DNA from: Adiantum capillus-veneris
Taxonomy: Eukaryota; Streptophyta; Polypodiopsida; Polypodiales; Pteridaceae
Assembly (NCBI GenBank): GCA_014529385.2
Contig: CM043944.1
Span: 176,300,740-176,364,739 of the forward strand
Reading direction: 5' to 3'
Length of the DNA stretch: 64,000 nt
The notes under the pieces were generated by a model. The model was not told where the DNA came from and ran no database searches. It saw only the letters and a program-made list of their open reading frames with translations. Made by a program: the position numbers and the translations under genes. The number at the start of each line of letters is the position of its first letter. Positions within the stretch are counted from its first letter, which is position 1. This document shows positions 1 to 11,594 of this stretch, in pieces.

Positions 1-66
1 TAAGGTTTTCTAAAGCATTGTTCTCCTTGGCAGACCATGTATACCTAACGTTTTTTTTTTGTTAGG

Positions 67-1179
67 TCATGTAAATGGTCCCGCGATTTGTGAGAACTTT
101 TCTATGAAGCGTCTATAGTATGCACACATACCTATAAAGCTTCTTAGTTCATGTAGATTCCTTGGATTAGGCCATCCTTTTATTATCTCTAGCTTTGATG
201 GATCCATTTGGATGCCATCTTGAGAGATAATGTGACCTAAATACTGAATCTCTTGTAAGAAAAACTCACTTTTGTTTCGATTAATATAGAGTTTATTCTC
301 TCGTAAGACTTGAAATATTACCCGGAGATGTTGCTTGTGTTCGTCTAGTGAATTAGAGTAGATGATTATATCATCAAAGAACACTTCAGTAAAGGTTCGG
401 TGAGGCCTGAATAGCTTCTCCATCAAGCGGTTAAAGATGGTTGGTGCATTGGCCAAGCCAAAAGGCATGACAATGTATTCGTAAAGACCAAATGTAGTGC
501 GAAATGCAGTCTTTACAATGTCTTGATCAACTATCCTTATTTGATGGTAACCACTTTTTAGGTCAATCCTACTGAAGTAGGTCAACCCTTGTAGCTTATC
601 AAATAGGTCTTCTACCCATGGAACGGGAAATCTATTCTTGATAGTGGTCCTATTTAGTGCTCTATAGTCGACACACATATGATATGTGCTGTCTTTCTTT
701 TGCCCTAATAATACGGGTGAATAAAATGGAGATGAGCTAGGCCTAACCATGCCCTTCTCAACTAACTCATGCACTTGCCGCATAATCTCCTCTTGTTGAG
801 CTTCAAAAACTCTATAAGGAGGTTTATCAGGTGGTGAACTTCCTGGAAGAAGTTCAATTGCATGGTCATCATTGCCTCATTTAAAAGGTAGTTCACAAGG
901 GATGTCGTCACTAAAAACATCTTGAAATCCCTTGAGAAAATTGGATAACTCTAATTCCTTGTGATTGTTTATATTTTCTTTTGCTAAAGCATTAGGTTCA
1001 TTTTGAGAATCTTTAACAAAAATCATATACACGGAAATATAGCTCTTTATTGACTTATTGAAAGCTTGCGTATGTACAATGGGTATGGTGTTACCCAACT
1101 CCTTATCATCTATGTACATATCTTTTTCCATGAACCTAAAGTAGATTCGCCTTTCAGGGAATTTAACATTGGCAGCCAT
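67..1179 (-). pseudogene. Ty3-D protease-RT linker and reverse transcriptase (broken pol)
   Basis: Two in-frame blocks (1179-877 and 783-67) separated by a stop at 877. The first holds the linker with the FQDVFSDDIPCELPF run typical of the stretch before RT. The second is an RT domain: the VDYRALN, RIDLKSGYHQIRI and MPFGLANAPTIFNRLM motifs are clear, and the catalytic box reads FFDD instead of Y-x-DD. The thumb motif LRSFIGMCAYYRRFI follows. RT would copy element RNA into DNA in virus-like particles. Bases 1-66 continue towards RNase H. The modified catalytic box and the stop argue against activity. Confidence 0.85.
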
Positions 1180-1188
1180 GCGATCAAA

Positions 1189-3042
1189 TCATGGTGCGCC
1201 TAGGATTACATCCTCGTGCTTGGGAGGAGAGATAAAGAAGTCCTCCTTGTCCACATAGCTTTGGACATGGAGCCTCAATTTCCCAATTAAGGGAGTGACT
1301 GAAGCTTCTTGCCCCTTGAAAGCACCATTAGCGGGTAGGACATCTCCCATCTCATAGGCTTGGATGCCTAGCTTGGTGGCCAACTCTGTGTATATCAAAT
1401 TGTGAGTAGAACCAGGGTCAAAGAGAACAAAAGAATCATGTTCTCTTACCTTTCCCCAAGCATGGCATAGAGGAGATCCCCTGTGGTGAGCATCCTCTTC
1501 TTGGATTTCGACCAAGGTAGCTCTAGGAGGCTCATCTCGTGTATTCTTGTGGGGACAAACATGATAAGCATGCCCTTGCTCCCCGCACTTGAAACAACGG
1601 TTATCTTTACGATAACACTCTATCTCTTCAGGAGAGAGTTTATTTTTGCCTTTATAAATTCCCTTCTCCTTGGCTTTGTTGTTGTTGGTGTTGCCTTTAG
1701 GAGATTTTTGGACAATGTCCTTCCCCTTAGGCTCGTTATTACGGTTTTTGTTCTCTGTGGGCTTAAGATTTCTCTTAGCCCCTTGTTGGAAATTGATTCG
1801 TGAAGCCACCATGGTATGGTGTATGACCGCAGATATGGTGTGTGGCCTTTGGGAGTTAACATACTTTGCCATATCTTCAGTTAGACCCGCACAAAATTGT
1901 TGTTTTTGCTCTCCAAAATCCATCTTTTTGAAGACAATGGCTTTGAGATGTAAGTCCCAAAACTTGTCTACAGATTTGTGAATAGATTCATAGGGAGAGA
2001 GCTTCAAGCTTCGCCATTCAGTGAGTACTTTGTCTTTGGCATCGGTAGCTAAAAACTGCTTCATGATGGAAGCTCTTAAAGCTTTCCATGTTCGTAGGTT
2101 TGACCACCATTGCTTGACGGACTTTTGAAAATGCATAGCTACATGGTGTAGCTTAGAGGACTCCATGAAGACCTCATCTCCAAACGCCGCATCAAATTAT
2201 TGAATGAAGGCCAAGACTTTGTCTGTAGCACCAAAGGTGCCATCGTAGGTAAGGAAAGAGATATTCTTTCCTCCTTCTTTGAACTTTTTGAGATTGGACG
2301 ACCACTTCCACGTTGCATAAGATTCCTATGGCCTTTTCTTTTTGGTGATTTGAAAGATGCACCATCACTTTCTTCAGAAGAGGAAGAATTTAAGGAGGAT
2401 GGAGAAGAGGGTGACCTCTTTCTCGCCTTTTTCTTCCCTTGTTCCTCCTTGTCTGCACCATCACTTTCTTCATAAGAGGAAGAGGATGAAGAAGATGGAG
2501 AAGAGGGTGACCTCTTTCTCGCCTTTTTCTTCTCTTGTTTTATGTCGCCCCTCTTTGAATTATGGTGTGGAGAAGTGTGTGATGGTCTTCTCCATTTAGG
2601 GTGTTGGAGAGCGTTTTGCCCGCCGTCTTCGTGGAGCCATCTCCACCGAGGTGGCAGGAGACTCACTTCTTTCTCGTTCTTTCGGTGGAGGCTCTACCAT
2701 TGCAACTTGAGCTCTCCTTTGAGAAGGAGATGCGTCGTCAAGCAGTAGATTTTTGAGCCCTTCATACGGATCCTCTTCTTCTTCGCTTATTGGAGAGAGG
2801 CCTCTTTTTGAAGTCTCACAAGGAGGCTTCCTAGGTACTCTCTCTTCTTGGTGGGGAGTTTGGAGAATCCCATGAGCACGTAGTTACCATTTCACTTCAC
2901 TTTCGAGAGATGGATTGCCCATGGCTTGTTGAAGCCTAGTAACAAGGTAATTAACAAGCATAGAGGCATCATTAGTAGCCTAGTCATTAGCAAAATCAAA
3001 GCTATCAACATTAATTTCACTCTCTTTACTATTGTTAGCCAT
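1189..3042 (-). pseudogene. Ty3-D gag and protease (broken)
   Basis: A likely gag start is the ATG at 3042 (MANNSKESEINVDSF). The frame has early stops (near 2980) and at least one frameshift near 2170-2670, within an acidic and serine-rich low-complexity stretch. The frame at 2166-1189 holds the Gag core, a CCHC zinc knuckle (CFKCGEQGHAYHVC, CX2CX4HX4C) and the start of a retropepsin whose active-site triad reads DPG (FVLFDPGSTHNLI) instead of DSG or DTG. A stop at 1189 interrupts the ILGAP-(W)-FDR motif, consistent with TGG changed to TGA. Gag would form the particle and the protease would cut the polyprotein. Dead copy. Confidence 0.8.
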
Positions 3043-3420
3043 TATAACAACTTTTAGGTGTACTTTGGCACTTCAAGCCCTAGTTTCTACTCCTCTCAAC
3101 CCCTTTAGAAAAGCACTCAAGCACCTGTACCCGTGGCTCGAATATCATTAATCGCAAGGACTAGAAGAGAGGGTCTTTCACCAAAAAAACAGTACCGGCT
3201 CCTCTCAAGCTTCTAATAGTTCAATAGTAGTTAAGCTGTAGGCAAGCCCCGTGGGACTCCACTATTAGACCATAGCTCTCGACGGTGATGCCCCGTTATC
3301 TACACGAAGCAAGCGCACTGCAAGGTTGAAAAATCGCTATTCTACTTCTTCAATTGCAATTATAATACCAGCCATTTATAGTCAGCTTGAGGACTTCTCT
3401 TCTTGAGCAAGAAAAGATAA

Positions 3421-3439
3421 ACCTTGTGCTCTGATACCA
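3421..3439 (-). other. Ty3-D primer-binding site, tRNA-iMet type
   Basis: On the minus strand this reads TGGTATCAGAGC followed by ACAAGGT, the complement of the 3' end of plant initiator tRNA-Met. It sits one base inside the LTR edge at 3441 and fixes the element's orientation. Confidence 0.85.
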
Positions 3440-3440
3440 A

Positions 3441-4846
3441 TGTAACATTTAATGGTCTAGTAACTTCTGTGTAGTAGAAAATAACATAGACATAATGAGC
3501 ATTTCATTAGAATAGATTCCTAATGAGCATAACAAGAGTGCTTGGATGGAGAGAGCAACAAAAGAATAACACCTAGTTAGATAGGCATGAACAATACTTC
3601 AAAAAGATAGAGAAATTAAGCTATTGACAACAGTTGAGGACCGGATTTACATGGAGGCAGTCCCCCCTCCAAAAGGCTTTGTATTATAGGTTTCCCCCAT
3701 CAAGGGAGACATATAACAATACAATACTTCGTGTTCCTTCAATAACTTGCTGGTGCAATGAAGATGGAAGCTTGAAGCACCAACCTCACACTTATAAAAC
3801 ACAACATCAATTCCCTCACGGTCTCAGACCCAAGACCACACACACCTTCGAAGATTGTGAGAGCTAGCGGGGTATGAGAGTAGATCGAGAGGAAGAAGGA
3901 GTATTCTTACGAGAAAGAAGTATATCTCCTCACATAATCACTCATAATAGCTTAACATAGCTTAGTAATTAGAATGGTAGAGGAGATGAGCATCCATTGG
4001 AGCTTGGCACTTGGTTGGATTTTCATCATAAATCCAAGAGTTGTTGGTGTAGGCCTCCCTTCTCACAAGCTTGGAGTAGATGATGAGCTTTCCATTAAAG
4101 CTTGAGAAGGAGAGATACTTCTTTACTTCACACATGAGCTTGTGTGAGTGTGTAAGTGATAATGCCTTGCAAAAATCAGCCCCCCCTCTCTCTTGGTCGA
4201 CCCCTCTTGCTATTTGCTCATGCTGGAATCCTATTGGCCCCTGCAAAGCTTAGCCAATGACAATTAAGCAGCATAAGTGATAGCCTTGTGACATGTGTCC
4301 CCCGTTCCCCTTTTGTGAGAGCTTTAGGTATTTAAATAATTCAATTAAACTCTCATTGGACCCCTTAGTCTTCTGGCCAATAGGAATCAGGCAAGCCATT
4401 GGGCTGCTGAATGCTCATTGGACCCCTTGCGAGACTGTCCAATAGCCTTCTAGAGAGCTTAATTTCTATTGGTTCTTTTATCAAGTGTTTTTAAATAAAT
4501 TAAACTAGATTTACTCTAGTCTAATTCTCATTGGTCCACCTCTATGGCCATCCAATAGGATTTGAATGCACCTTGGGGGCAACTGGGCTAGGGAGCTGAC
4601 ATGTGTCCACTATGCCCTTTGTGTAAAAGGAGCTTGCAAGAGTGTGTGTGTGTGTTTCTCTCTCATCCCCTACATAAAAGGCTCGCCCCCTCTTAGATAG
4701 GGATGTGGGAAGACTTTTGAGTCTTCCCACAAGCATCCAAATTTACCTAGAGTTTGACCATTGAACATTTTATTTAATTATGGAACCTTAGCATTTTAGA
4801 AGTCTTAATGGGCTGAACCTTAGGGTCTTTGAAGCCCATTGTTGCA
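3441..4846 (-). repeat. Ty3-D 5' LTR (right end estimated)
   Basis: The left edge is fixed by the adjacent primer site; the first bases are TGTAACATTT. A matching inverted end, TGTTGCA, ends at 4846, which would make the LTR about 1.4 kb. The second LTR lies outside the window, so neither the length nor the target-site duplication can be checked. No coding sequence is seen. Short direct repeats of the type 'ctcattgga-cccctt' occur at about 4350-4540. Confidence 0.45.
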
Positions 4847-5532
4847 CATTGCTATTTTGTAGATGCCCCCCCCCTTTGGATTACTATTTTCCCTCCTTTG
4901 GACCCCCCAGAGGATTTTTACATGAGCCTTTGTTCTTAAATTTAGCATATGGGTTTGCATATACAATGCATAAGGTGCCTATGTACAATCGTGTAATGTG
5001 GCCCTACAATCCTGTTAAGTGTGTTGTGTTGTACCTAGGATTAAAAACAAGGTGCCTATGTACAATCATGTAATGTGGCCCTATATATGCATCTCAAAAA
5101 TTATACATGAATAAGAGATGATGTGCATGATGGGGTTCTTGAGTAGGATGCTCAAGGGCATTTGCTGATGAAGTTATGTTCTTGTATTGTCAAGGAGCTG
5201 TGCCCACATAATTTGGAGTTGAGGAAGACAATATGTTCCCTAATGATCAATGCTACCTTCATTATTGTTACCTGTACCTTGGGTTGTTTGGGCACGCTTG
5301 TTTTGCACAAGACACTAGATAGGATTGGCAGCCATATGGATTTATGTTTGCCATCTTGTTAGGGATCCTTATCTTGAGCATTTGTTGATGAAGTTATGTT
5401 CTTGTACTGTCAAGGAGATGTGCCCACAGAATTTGGAGTTGAGGAATAAAATATGTTCCCTAATGATCAATGTTTCCTTCATTATTGGTACCTATACCTT
5501 GGGTTGTTTGGGCACACTTATTTTCCACAAGA
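4847..5532 (-). mobile_element. Ty3-O fragment 3: end of post-integrase ORF and internal polypurine tract
   Basis: Remnant of the oldest element. It continues the sequence that resumes at 24356 once Copia-1 and one CAAGA copy are removed. The minus strand carries degenerate W-x-P repeat coding sequence, including an IWLP unit near 5330. A C-rich run at 4866-4875, a polypurine run on the element strand, occupies the same place as the internal polypurine tracts of Ty3-A and Ty3-B. Flanking sequence (cctatgtac..gtgtaatgtggccct) also resembles Ty3-A at 11400-11435. Confidence 0.6.
5159..5532 (-). repeat. 220-bp direct tandem duplication inside the Ty3-O repeat ORF
   Basis: Copy 1 starts at 5159 and copy 2 at 5379. 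Both begin catttg-tgatgaagttatg and run through cttgggttgtttgggcac. Copy 2 is cut at 5532 by Copia-1 and finishes at 24356-24418, where the same caagacactagataggattgg block follows. The duplication therefore predates the Copia-1 insertion. Confidence 0.85.
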
Positions 5533-5668
5533 TGCTACCATATACATGTGGTAGTGATGTGTGTGAACACATTAGGACCACCGGGGCATTTTTCCCCTCT
5601 TTAGGAGGTTTTTTCCCCTGTGCATTGTATATACGCCCATCACTTTAGGGCTATCTATCTTTCTATTG
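5533..5668 (+). repeat. Copia-1 5' LTR, first part
   Basis: Begins TGCTACCATATACATG. The LTR is cut after base 136 by Ty3-A, and the TATTG at 5664-5668 is the duplicated target. The rest lies at 19366-19456. The matching 3' LTR at 24130-24355 aligns over its full length. Confidence 0.93.
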
Positions 5669-6460
5669 TGTTGGACGGGAAGCTACTCACACACCCATGA
5701 AGTGCATGTAAGCACTACCTAGATCAACATAATGTCAATCGAGGACACAGATGACACTGTGAGGTCCCCACCCCGTCGTATCAAACAACGGATCTGATGG
5801 TAAACCTGGTGGCCACTAGATCTATAGCGGAAGCAAACAAAATGGTTCATGGTTCAACTAGCGGACGATCTCTCATCACAAAGTGAGTCGAGTTCGAGCC
5901 TACTAGCAACGAGATCTAGCTCCACCTCGCAGGGGAAGCGTACTTAACTATCTGGCGATCCTAAGACCCACCTTCCAAGAGGAGAGAAACCCCGAGCGCC
6001 TTTTTCTCCATGTTTCAGAGGCACGTACACTCGAGATTTCACCGCTCTAGGGGCAATGAGTATTACTAATATCAAAGTAAGCACAATGGGGACAGAGAGT
6101 TCCCGACCAATCGGGACCACCCATCTCGTAGGCATTGGCAACCCGAGCCAAGCCCCCACTTTCCACCCCCACACTCACACTTCCTTGTGTGACCTAATTA
6201 CTACCACAAAGGTTGTTCAACATAGATATTCCTTGTTTAATTCCGAATCACATGGTTCGTTAAAATAGTCCTTCAACCAGTATTGCAAACAACACCAAGA
6301 CAGAATTCTAGTAAAAATTCTACTCAAACTTATTCATAAAAATTCCAATGTTCTGGAGGTACAACATCCCCCCTCCAGCGAGAGTTTACTCCTCCCGTTG
6401 TCGCCTAGCTGCCCATACAACTAGGTATGTCCACCGCATAGAAAGCACGACATGGACATT

Positions 6461-6600
6461 CCCACCGCTTAACCAGCAGACGTGGGTTCCCATCGCTTAA
6501 CCAGCAGACGTGGGTTCCCACCGCTTAACCAGCAGACGTGGGTTCCCACCGCTTAACCAGCAGTCATGGGTATCCACCGCTTGACCAGCAGTCGTGGATT
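6461..6600. repeat. Five tandem 28-bp repeats in the solo LTR
   Basis: Units start at 6461, 6489, 6517, 6545 and 6573, exactly 28 bases apart, each close to cccaccgcttaaccagcag followed by acgtgggtt. The last two units are the most diverged. They may be a repeated control element of the LTR; no function can be read directly. Confidence 0.95.
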
Positions 6601-7849
6601 CAAGAGCCCTTAACCAGGAACTCTGCCCCTGTGATCAGGAGGGGGTTCATGACTAATTCAACATTGGAAATAGAATGAACATGCCGAGCTAAATTTTCCC
6701 TAGCAGACATTCTTTCCTATTGCAAACAACATTCCCATCAATCATTTCCTTCCTACTTTAGAACTTAATGTACAATGCTTTCAATGCCGAGGTTTCCGTC
6801 GGATTTCTCCAACATGTGTGGGGATATGAGTATTCCAAACTAGCGTATGCAATGTTAGTTTAAACAACTTGAATAAAAATATGATCTACCTCTTCCCCTT
6901 CTTCATCGATGGCCCATGAGATGGCCGGTATTTGTTCCTCCATGGGAGCCTTCCCCTTCCCGTTGACATTGCTCGTTCCTGCCTCGCGATCGTGGGCACC
7001 ACCGAAGCGAGTCCACTTAACCGGGGCCATTTCTCACTACTTTAAATGATTAGCTTGGAGAAAGAGCTAAGGTTCGCAAGCATCATAACAGTCCAATGGG
7101 TAGATTAGTGACATTAATTAATCCCTCCTATATGATAGATCTAGATTTTTCATAAAGCAATCATTAAGGATGGCACATAATCCTATGGGAACCGGCTCTA
7201 AAGGTAATTACTTGGCTTACATGATTAAGAATAATAGGATTTCACTAATGGAATTATCAGAGAGATGAATTAAGTATGATTAATCTCTTTCCTAGCAATT
7301 AGAGGGTGCAGAGTTACCGCATGCATAGGTGTGAGAAAAACCATCTCTTAGAGACTTAATGACAGATTAATCTTACCTTAATTATATCTTAATGCATAAC
7401 AGAGATGAATCTAAATCAGCTACAATATTAATGCGTGATAGAAAGAGTGGTTCTCATCAATCTACACAATTACTAGCTTACCGATTAATTACTATACTGC
7501 CTAGAGAGAGAAAATTCTGGTAATTATTCTCTAATCATTAATTGAGAGTGATGAATGGCTGATAATTCAGCTATGGGATGATGATTACATAATAGAATAT
7601 GGTTAATGAGAATTTAGAGAGTAATTATAGAGAATTACGACTATGAATAAGCATAATAGACGAGAAATTTAGGCGGTAATGAAAAGGATTTGCAGAAAGC
7701 ATTAATTAAACCTTGGTTACCGTGATTAAGGGCTGATAATCCTCTCGATTCTCTGATCTAATCGAGCTTCTTGAGGTGAGAATTAGACAGCACCTACCTC
7801 CTTGCTTCTCCTTCAAAAGGTGTGTGTTCCGGCAGCACCTTCCCAGAGT

Positions 7850-7919
7850 GTGTGTAGGTGTGTGTGTGTGCAGTGTGTGTGTGAGCATATATGTGTGTGT
7901 GTGTGTGTGCGTGTGTGTG
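7850..7919. repeat. (GT)n microsatellite
   Basis: Interrupted GT tract in the solo LTR, about 70 bases with cag and catata interruptions. Confidence 0.9.
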
Positions 7920-9461
7920 CAGGTCTTTAAATAGGCCTCCTCAAGCTGAAAATCGATCTGGGTTGCTAAATGCATCTGGGAGCTTCTCCAGTTAAGCATG
8001 GCAAGTCCAGTTCTCTGCCCACCAAGTGTCAGGTTGGCTTGGTTAACTGGTTCTGAGACTGAGTTGCAAGCTTGGCAGCTTTCCCAAAACTCCCACAAAG
8101 CAAGAGGGCGCCCCCTAGCTGCTATAGCTGATATGGAGTGGGCTGGAACCTGTTTCCACACAGTCCCGGGCCCCCGGTACCTCCCCGGACAATTTTTAGG
8201 AAAATTGGTTCTACGCTAAAACGGGTCATACGAGTCGGATTTTGATGCCGAAAATTGCTATACGAAGCTCTAACTAAGACGTACTGGCCTGAGTACCTGC
8301 CATATTTAGCAGCCCTCGGGGTCCGAAAATGCATTTTTTTCAAATTCGGGGTACAGGTGCAGATTTTCGAGACGGTCAAAACTAGACGGGTCGGGTGACC
8401 AAAAACTTACTATATTTGGAAAATTTTCACTAAAATTATTTTAATTCACATTTCGAAGCTTTATAACATTCTGAACATCATGGCACTGACAGAATTCGAA
8501 AAACCGCTAAAAATAGTAACTTTCTCCATTATGATCATTTCATGGTACAAGGGTGCTCTTTTTGGTTGGGGTCAGAGACCTTACAGACACGATAGGCACA
8601 CGGAGGAAATCTCTTAAGCTTGTCAGGATGAGATCATCCTACACATACAACACTCTAGAAGGCCAACTAAACCACAATCAAGAACCTCACTGCTCTCAAC
8701 TACACCACCTAGCCACATACACACATACGAAAGGCAACTCACCTAATCATGCCAGATTCGTACGAAACTTAAGGAACACCATCCCCTCACTAGGATACAC
8801 CTGTCCCTAAGCTTCTACACTCAAAACCCTCACTCTAAACCCATCTGCGGAAAACGCGTAGGATGACAGAGCCGAATTTTGAAAGTGCTCGAAACTAAAA
8901 TTTATGAGTACCCATGCGTAGCTTATGTCGCCACGATTCTATAGAGTACTAGCACGCAGAAAACAGACATCGTTTGATACACTTACGGCCACAAATAGCT
9001 CGTAGATGCGTCGGCGTGTGCGCTTCGTCTCGCGTGGAATGCTTGGCGTCGTCGCGTAGCTCTCCTCGAGCCTACAACAATGGTGCAGTCGGATCTCCAA
9101 TGCGTTGAGCAAGCCGGGCGTAGCAAGAGGATGAAGCTCACGCTCACTCTCTTTCTCTCTCTCACACACAGTAGACGGCAGCGCTAAGTTTTGATTATGA
9201 TAAAAGTCTTTTTTACAAAATGACCTAGGTACCTTATATACTAAGGCTACCTTAGGTTTAACCAAAAATGGGGTTGAAAGGGTCAAATGGCTTTGTATTT
9301 ACAATCTGGAAGTGCCACTGCACCCCGGCTTCTGAAACTAGAATAACTACTCATTACAAATGACGTTTATAGCCATAATCCGCAGCATTTCATAACTCGC
9401 AAAAGATAAGACTTTGGTACGAAACTTGAGTTATGTTGTGTTGTTGACCCAACGGTCAACA

Positions 9462-9473
9462 TTCCCCCCTTCC
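9462..9473 (-). other. Ty3-A 3' polypurine tract
   Basis: Plus strand ttccccccttcc, a purine run on the element strand, directly abutting the LTR edge at 9461. It would prime plus-strand DNA synthesis. It is followed inwards by the hairpin-forming catgtc-gtccct-gacatg that is also present next to the Ty3-B tract. Confidence 0.85.
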
Positions 9474-9489
9474 GCGTGCATGTCGTCCC

Positions 9490-9905
9490 TGACATGACCT
9501 GGTTGTCGATGGCGATGTGGTCTTTGTTGTCGTTTTGTTGTTGTAAAGAAAGTATAGACTATATCCTTTGCAGTAGCTTGTCTTGTTTGTCCAATCCGAT
9601 GTACATAGTCTTCACATGATTCAGGAAAATCATAATTGATGACGAACTTTATGTCTTTCACATCCACGCTCCGAGCTGCAACATCTGGTTCTGTCATTAT
9701 AGGTCTACTGCCAGATCTAAATTCAAAAGAACCCAATGTCGTTTAACTTGACTCTTATCGTCATGGATAGAGAAAGCTCCATCCATCACTTGCTCCAGCA
9801 AATCTGTGAATTCAGAGTATTTGTGATTCTCAGAAACAACTTCTACAATCTGTAGAATTGAGTGATTGGCTTTCTGATCTTGTGAGGCAATGACAAATTT
9901 GTATG
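9490..9905 (-). pseudogene. Captured fragment of a cellular DEAD-box RNA helicase
   Basis: The minus strand encodes the C-terminal RecA-like half of a DEAD-box helicase of the plant RH20/RH30 (DDX5-like) type. In order: KANHSILQIVEVVSENHKY, then LLEQVMDG, then [16 protein letters not shown], then (after a frameshift near 9725) [38 protein letters not shown] and VYTFFT. Motif V (DVAARSVD for DVAARGLD) and motif VI (HRIGQTRQ for HRIGRTGR) are altered. About 25 residues between two MDG positions of the family are missing. No retroelement protein has this domain, so it is a captured host sequence and cannot be a working helicase. Confidence 0.85.
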
Positions 9906-9938
9906 ATTTATGTTGTGATGTTGACCCAGCGGTCAACA
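9906..9938 (-). repeat. Stray copy of the Ty3-A LTR start next to the helicase fragment
   Basis: Plus strand atgttgtgatgttgaccc followed by agcggtcaaca matches the LTR edge at 9432-9461 and 19331-19360 with few changes. On the element strand these are the first 30 or so bases of the LTR, joined directly to the helicase fragment. They are consistent with a template switch during reverse transcription. Confidence 0.75.
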
Positions 9939-11318
9939 CTTTGCTGTTGTTTTGGCTTCATCTGTTGCACTGCTTGTATCTTTGTCGAACCACAACAAGA
10001 ACTATGATCCATTAGAGCGGACGTCTATCATCGTAACCATTCATCTTTTGAGATCCTCTGATTACTTTTATGTCTGCTCTTCTTCATTGGTGACTTCTTT
10101 GTTTCTGTGCAATAATGTTGTTAGTGTTGTCTGCAGCTTTGTCATTGTAGGCCATTCTTCGACTCGCCATTGAGGAGAAGTATGCTATGATCTGAAATTG
10201 GTGCTCCAATTCATTTGTCAATTGATTTGAGTAGCATTTCCTTATTGTTGATGTAGAAGGAATATGTACAAGAGGATGGTGATAGGTGTCTTTAGATTAG
10301 GGTCTAAAACCTGGATGACCAAAGGGACAAAACCTTGTGGGGAAAACAGCCTTTGGTATACGCTCTTATTGGAGTTGAGCAGTTGAACGTGAAGTACATG
10401 TTCATGAAGGGTGAATGCTTGGGTGAAACACGGAAAGAGTGCCTGATGCAAGTGCCAATTATGGGACACTCTATATGCATACGAGAAATTTGTCAACAAA
10501 AGCATGCAATGTGAAAGAAGGAGATGATGGGTGCTTCGAGGAATAAATGTTGCACATGTGACATCAAAATATGTCTCAATAGCTTCCACCTTTCCAAGAA
10601 GAGTTTTCGATGTAGAAGTTTCTCCACTCGTATCTCACAGTGCTCAGTACGTGAGTGTCTTTTGGACCTTCTCCTTCACTTCACCAGACTTAATTACTTA
10701 GACTTCGACTCTTTTGCTCACCTATACCAGCATGAGCGACACAGCGTAAATATGCTCAACTCTTCCAGCTTGAGCAGTACCTAGAATAGCTAAGACGCTT
10801 AGACCACAGAGAATATTACTTGAAGCTTTGGGACTAACACCTCACTCATTTTGTGGCTTAGCGACTCGACTCAGACTTGTATGACTTGTCGGTTGCATGT
10901 TGACACTACTTTGTGACAAGTTCTTCGGCTGTTGTAGTGGCTGCTGAGACATACTTCGTGAAGTTTCATCGTTTTCCTGTACCTTCTTCTCTTTGTAGTG
11001 CTCAGGCCTCTCGTCAGTCTTTTCTTCATGTGGATTATGGATTTTTTTAATTTTTTCTTAATAATAAACAAGGAAAATCTTAAAACAACTCAACAAAAGA
11101 AAAATCATTTAAATAGAAATCTAAATGCTATGTACACTATACACATGTCCCTAGGGGCTCATATATGGATTTTGTCCCCATACTCCTCTGTAACACTACT
11201 ATGAGGGCATATACTCTAAATTTCGTCAAAAAATTATCACAATAAAACGCAAAAATTTAATGCATCTCACAAAACATTGCCCTCTAATAGTCATAATGTT
11301 AGGTCCGCATTCAGAATG
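9939..11318 (-). other. Ty3-A degenerate 3' internal region
   Basis: No convincing gene. The minus strand has short broken frames such as 10589-10242. It occupies the place where Ty3-B carries its extra 3' ORF, but I could not align the two with confidence. The part from about 11040 resembles Ty3-B 38270-38660 in layout: an AT-rich run with ttaataataaacaagg-like sequence, then the internal polypurine tract. Confidence 0.5.
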
Positions 11319-11331
11319 CCTCCCCCCTTCC
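11319..11331 (-). other. Ty3-A internal polypurine tract
   Basis: Plus strand cctccccccttcc, nearly the same as the 3' tract at 9462-9473. It lies between the end of the W-x-P-K ORF and the degenerate 3' region. Ty3-B has cctccccccctcc at the equivalent place (38670-38682) and Ty3-O has a C10 run at 4866. A second plus-strand primer site is an inference. Confidence 0.6.
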
Positions 11332-11594
11332 TATTTGGAGTCATCCTTTACGACAGGGTATCGCAAAGGGTATGTGTTGTGCTTGGGCAATAAAAAGTTG
11401 TGCCTATGCAGGCCTTGTAATGTAGCCCTATTATGCATACACAGTCAATGCATGGAAAAGATTTATGTTGTGCAAGATGTGGGTATAAGCAATTTGCTTA
11501 TTGGCATTTGTTGGCGAGGCTTCCTATTCTAAGCAATGTAATGGTCTTTGAAGCTCCTGTATCGTTGCTTGATTGAAGCGACTTGCCATCTCTT

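Larger units (their letters stand above)
1..4846 (-). mobile_element. Ty3-D: partial Ty3/gypsy element, left end outside window
   Basis: Minus-strand element entering from the left edge. Reading leftwards from the right it has a 5' LTR (from 3441), a primer-binding site, a leader, gag with one zinc knuckle, an aspartic protease and a reverse transcriptase. RNase H and integrase would lie beyond base 1. The order gag-PR-RT and the initiator-methionine primer site fit a chromovirus-like Ty3/gypsy element. Stops and a frameshift in gag-pol mark it as dead. It lies inside older Ty3-O sequence, which resumes at about 4847. The right boundary is an estimate. Confidence 0.75.
5758..8585. repeat. Solo LTR of about 2.83 kb inside the Ty3-A LTR
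   Basis: Starts TGTGAGGTC and ends GACCTTACA, a 9-base inverted repeat with one mismatch, and is flanked by GACAC at 5753-5757 and 8586-8590. Removing it and one GACAC restores the intact LTR sequence seen at 18480-18495. It has no recognisable coding sequence or second LTR, so a solo LTR left by recombination between LTRs is the simplest reading. It contains five 28-bp tandem repeats and a (GT)n tract. The short ORFs inside look random. Its strand cannot be fixed without a full-length relative. Confidence 0.85.
5669..9461 (-). repeat. Ty3-A 3' LTR, split by a solo LTR
   Basis: LTR parts 5669-5757 and 8591-9461 together make about 960 bp and match the LTR at 18403-19360 throughout. The split occurs after the TSD GACAC. 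Near 8854 the LTR holds a half-site (ACGCGTAGGATG) identical to one arm of the leader palindromes. The LTR also carries a CT-rich microsatellite near 9150 and ends in a short inverted repeat (TTGACC and GGTCAA). Confidence 0.92.

Noticed and set aside
8553-8810. Plus-strand frame repeated at 18466-18711
   Set aside because: It lies inside the two LTR copies of Ty3-A and is open by chance in both because they are near-identical; no domain.
9431-9939. Functional DEAD-box helicase gene
   Set aside because: Only part of the C-terminal half is present, motifs V and VI are altered, there is a frameshift, and it lies inside a retrotransposon.
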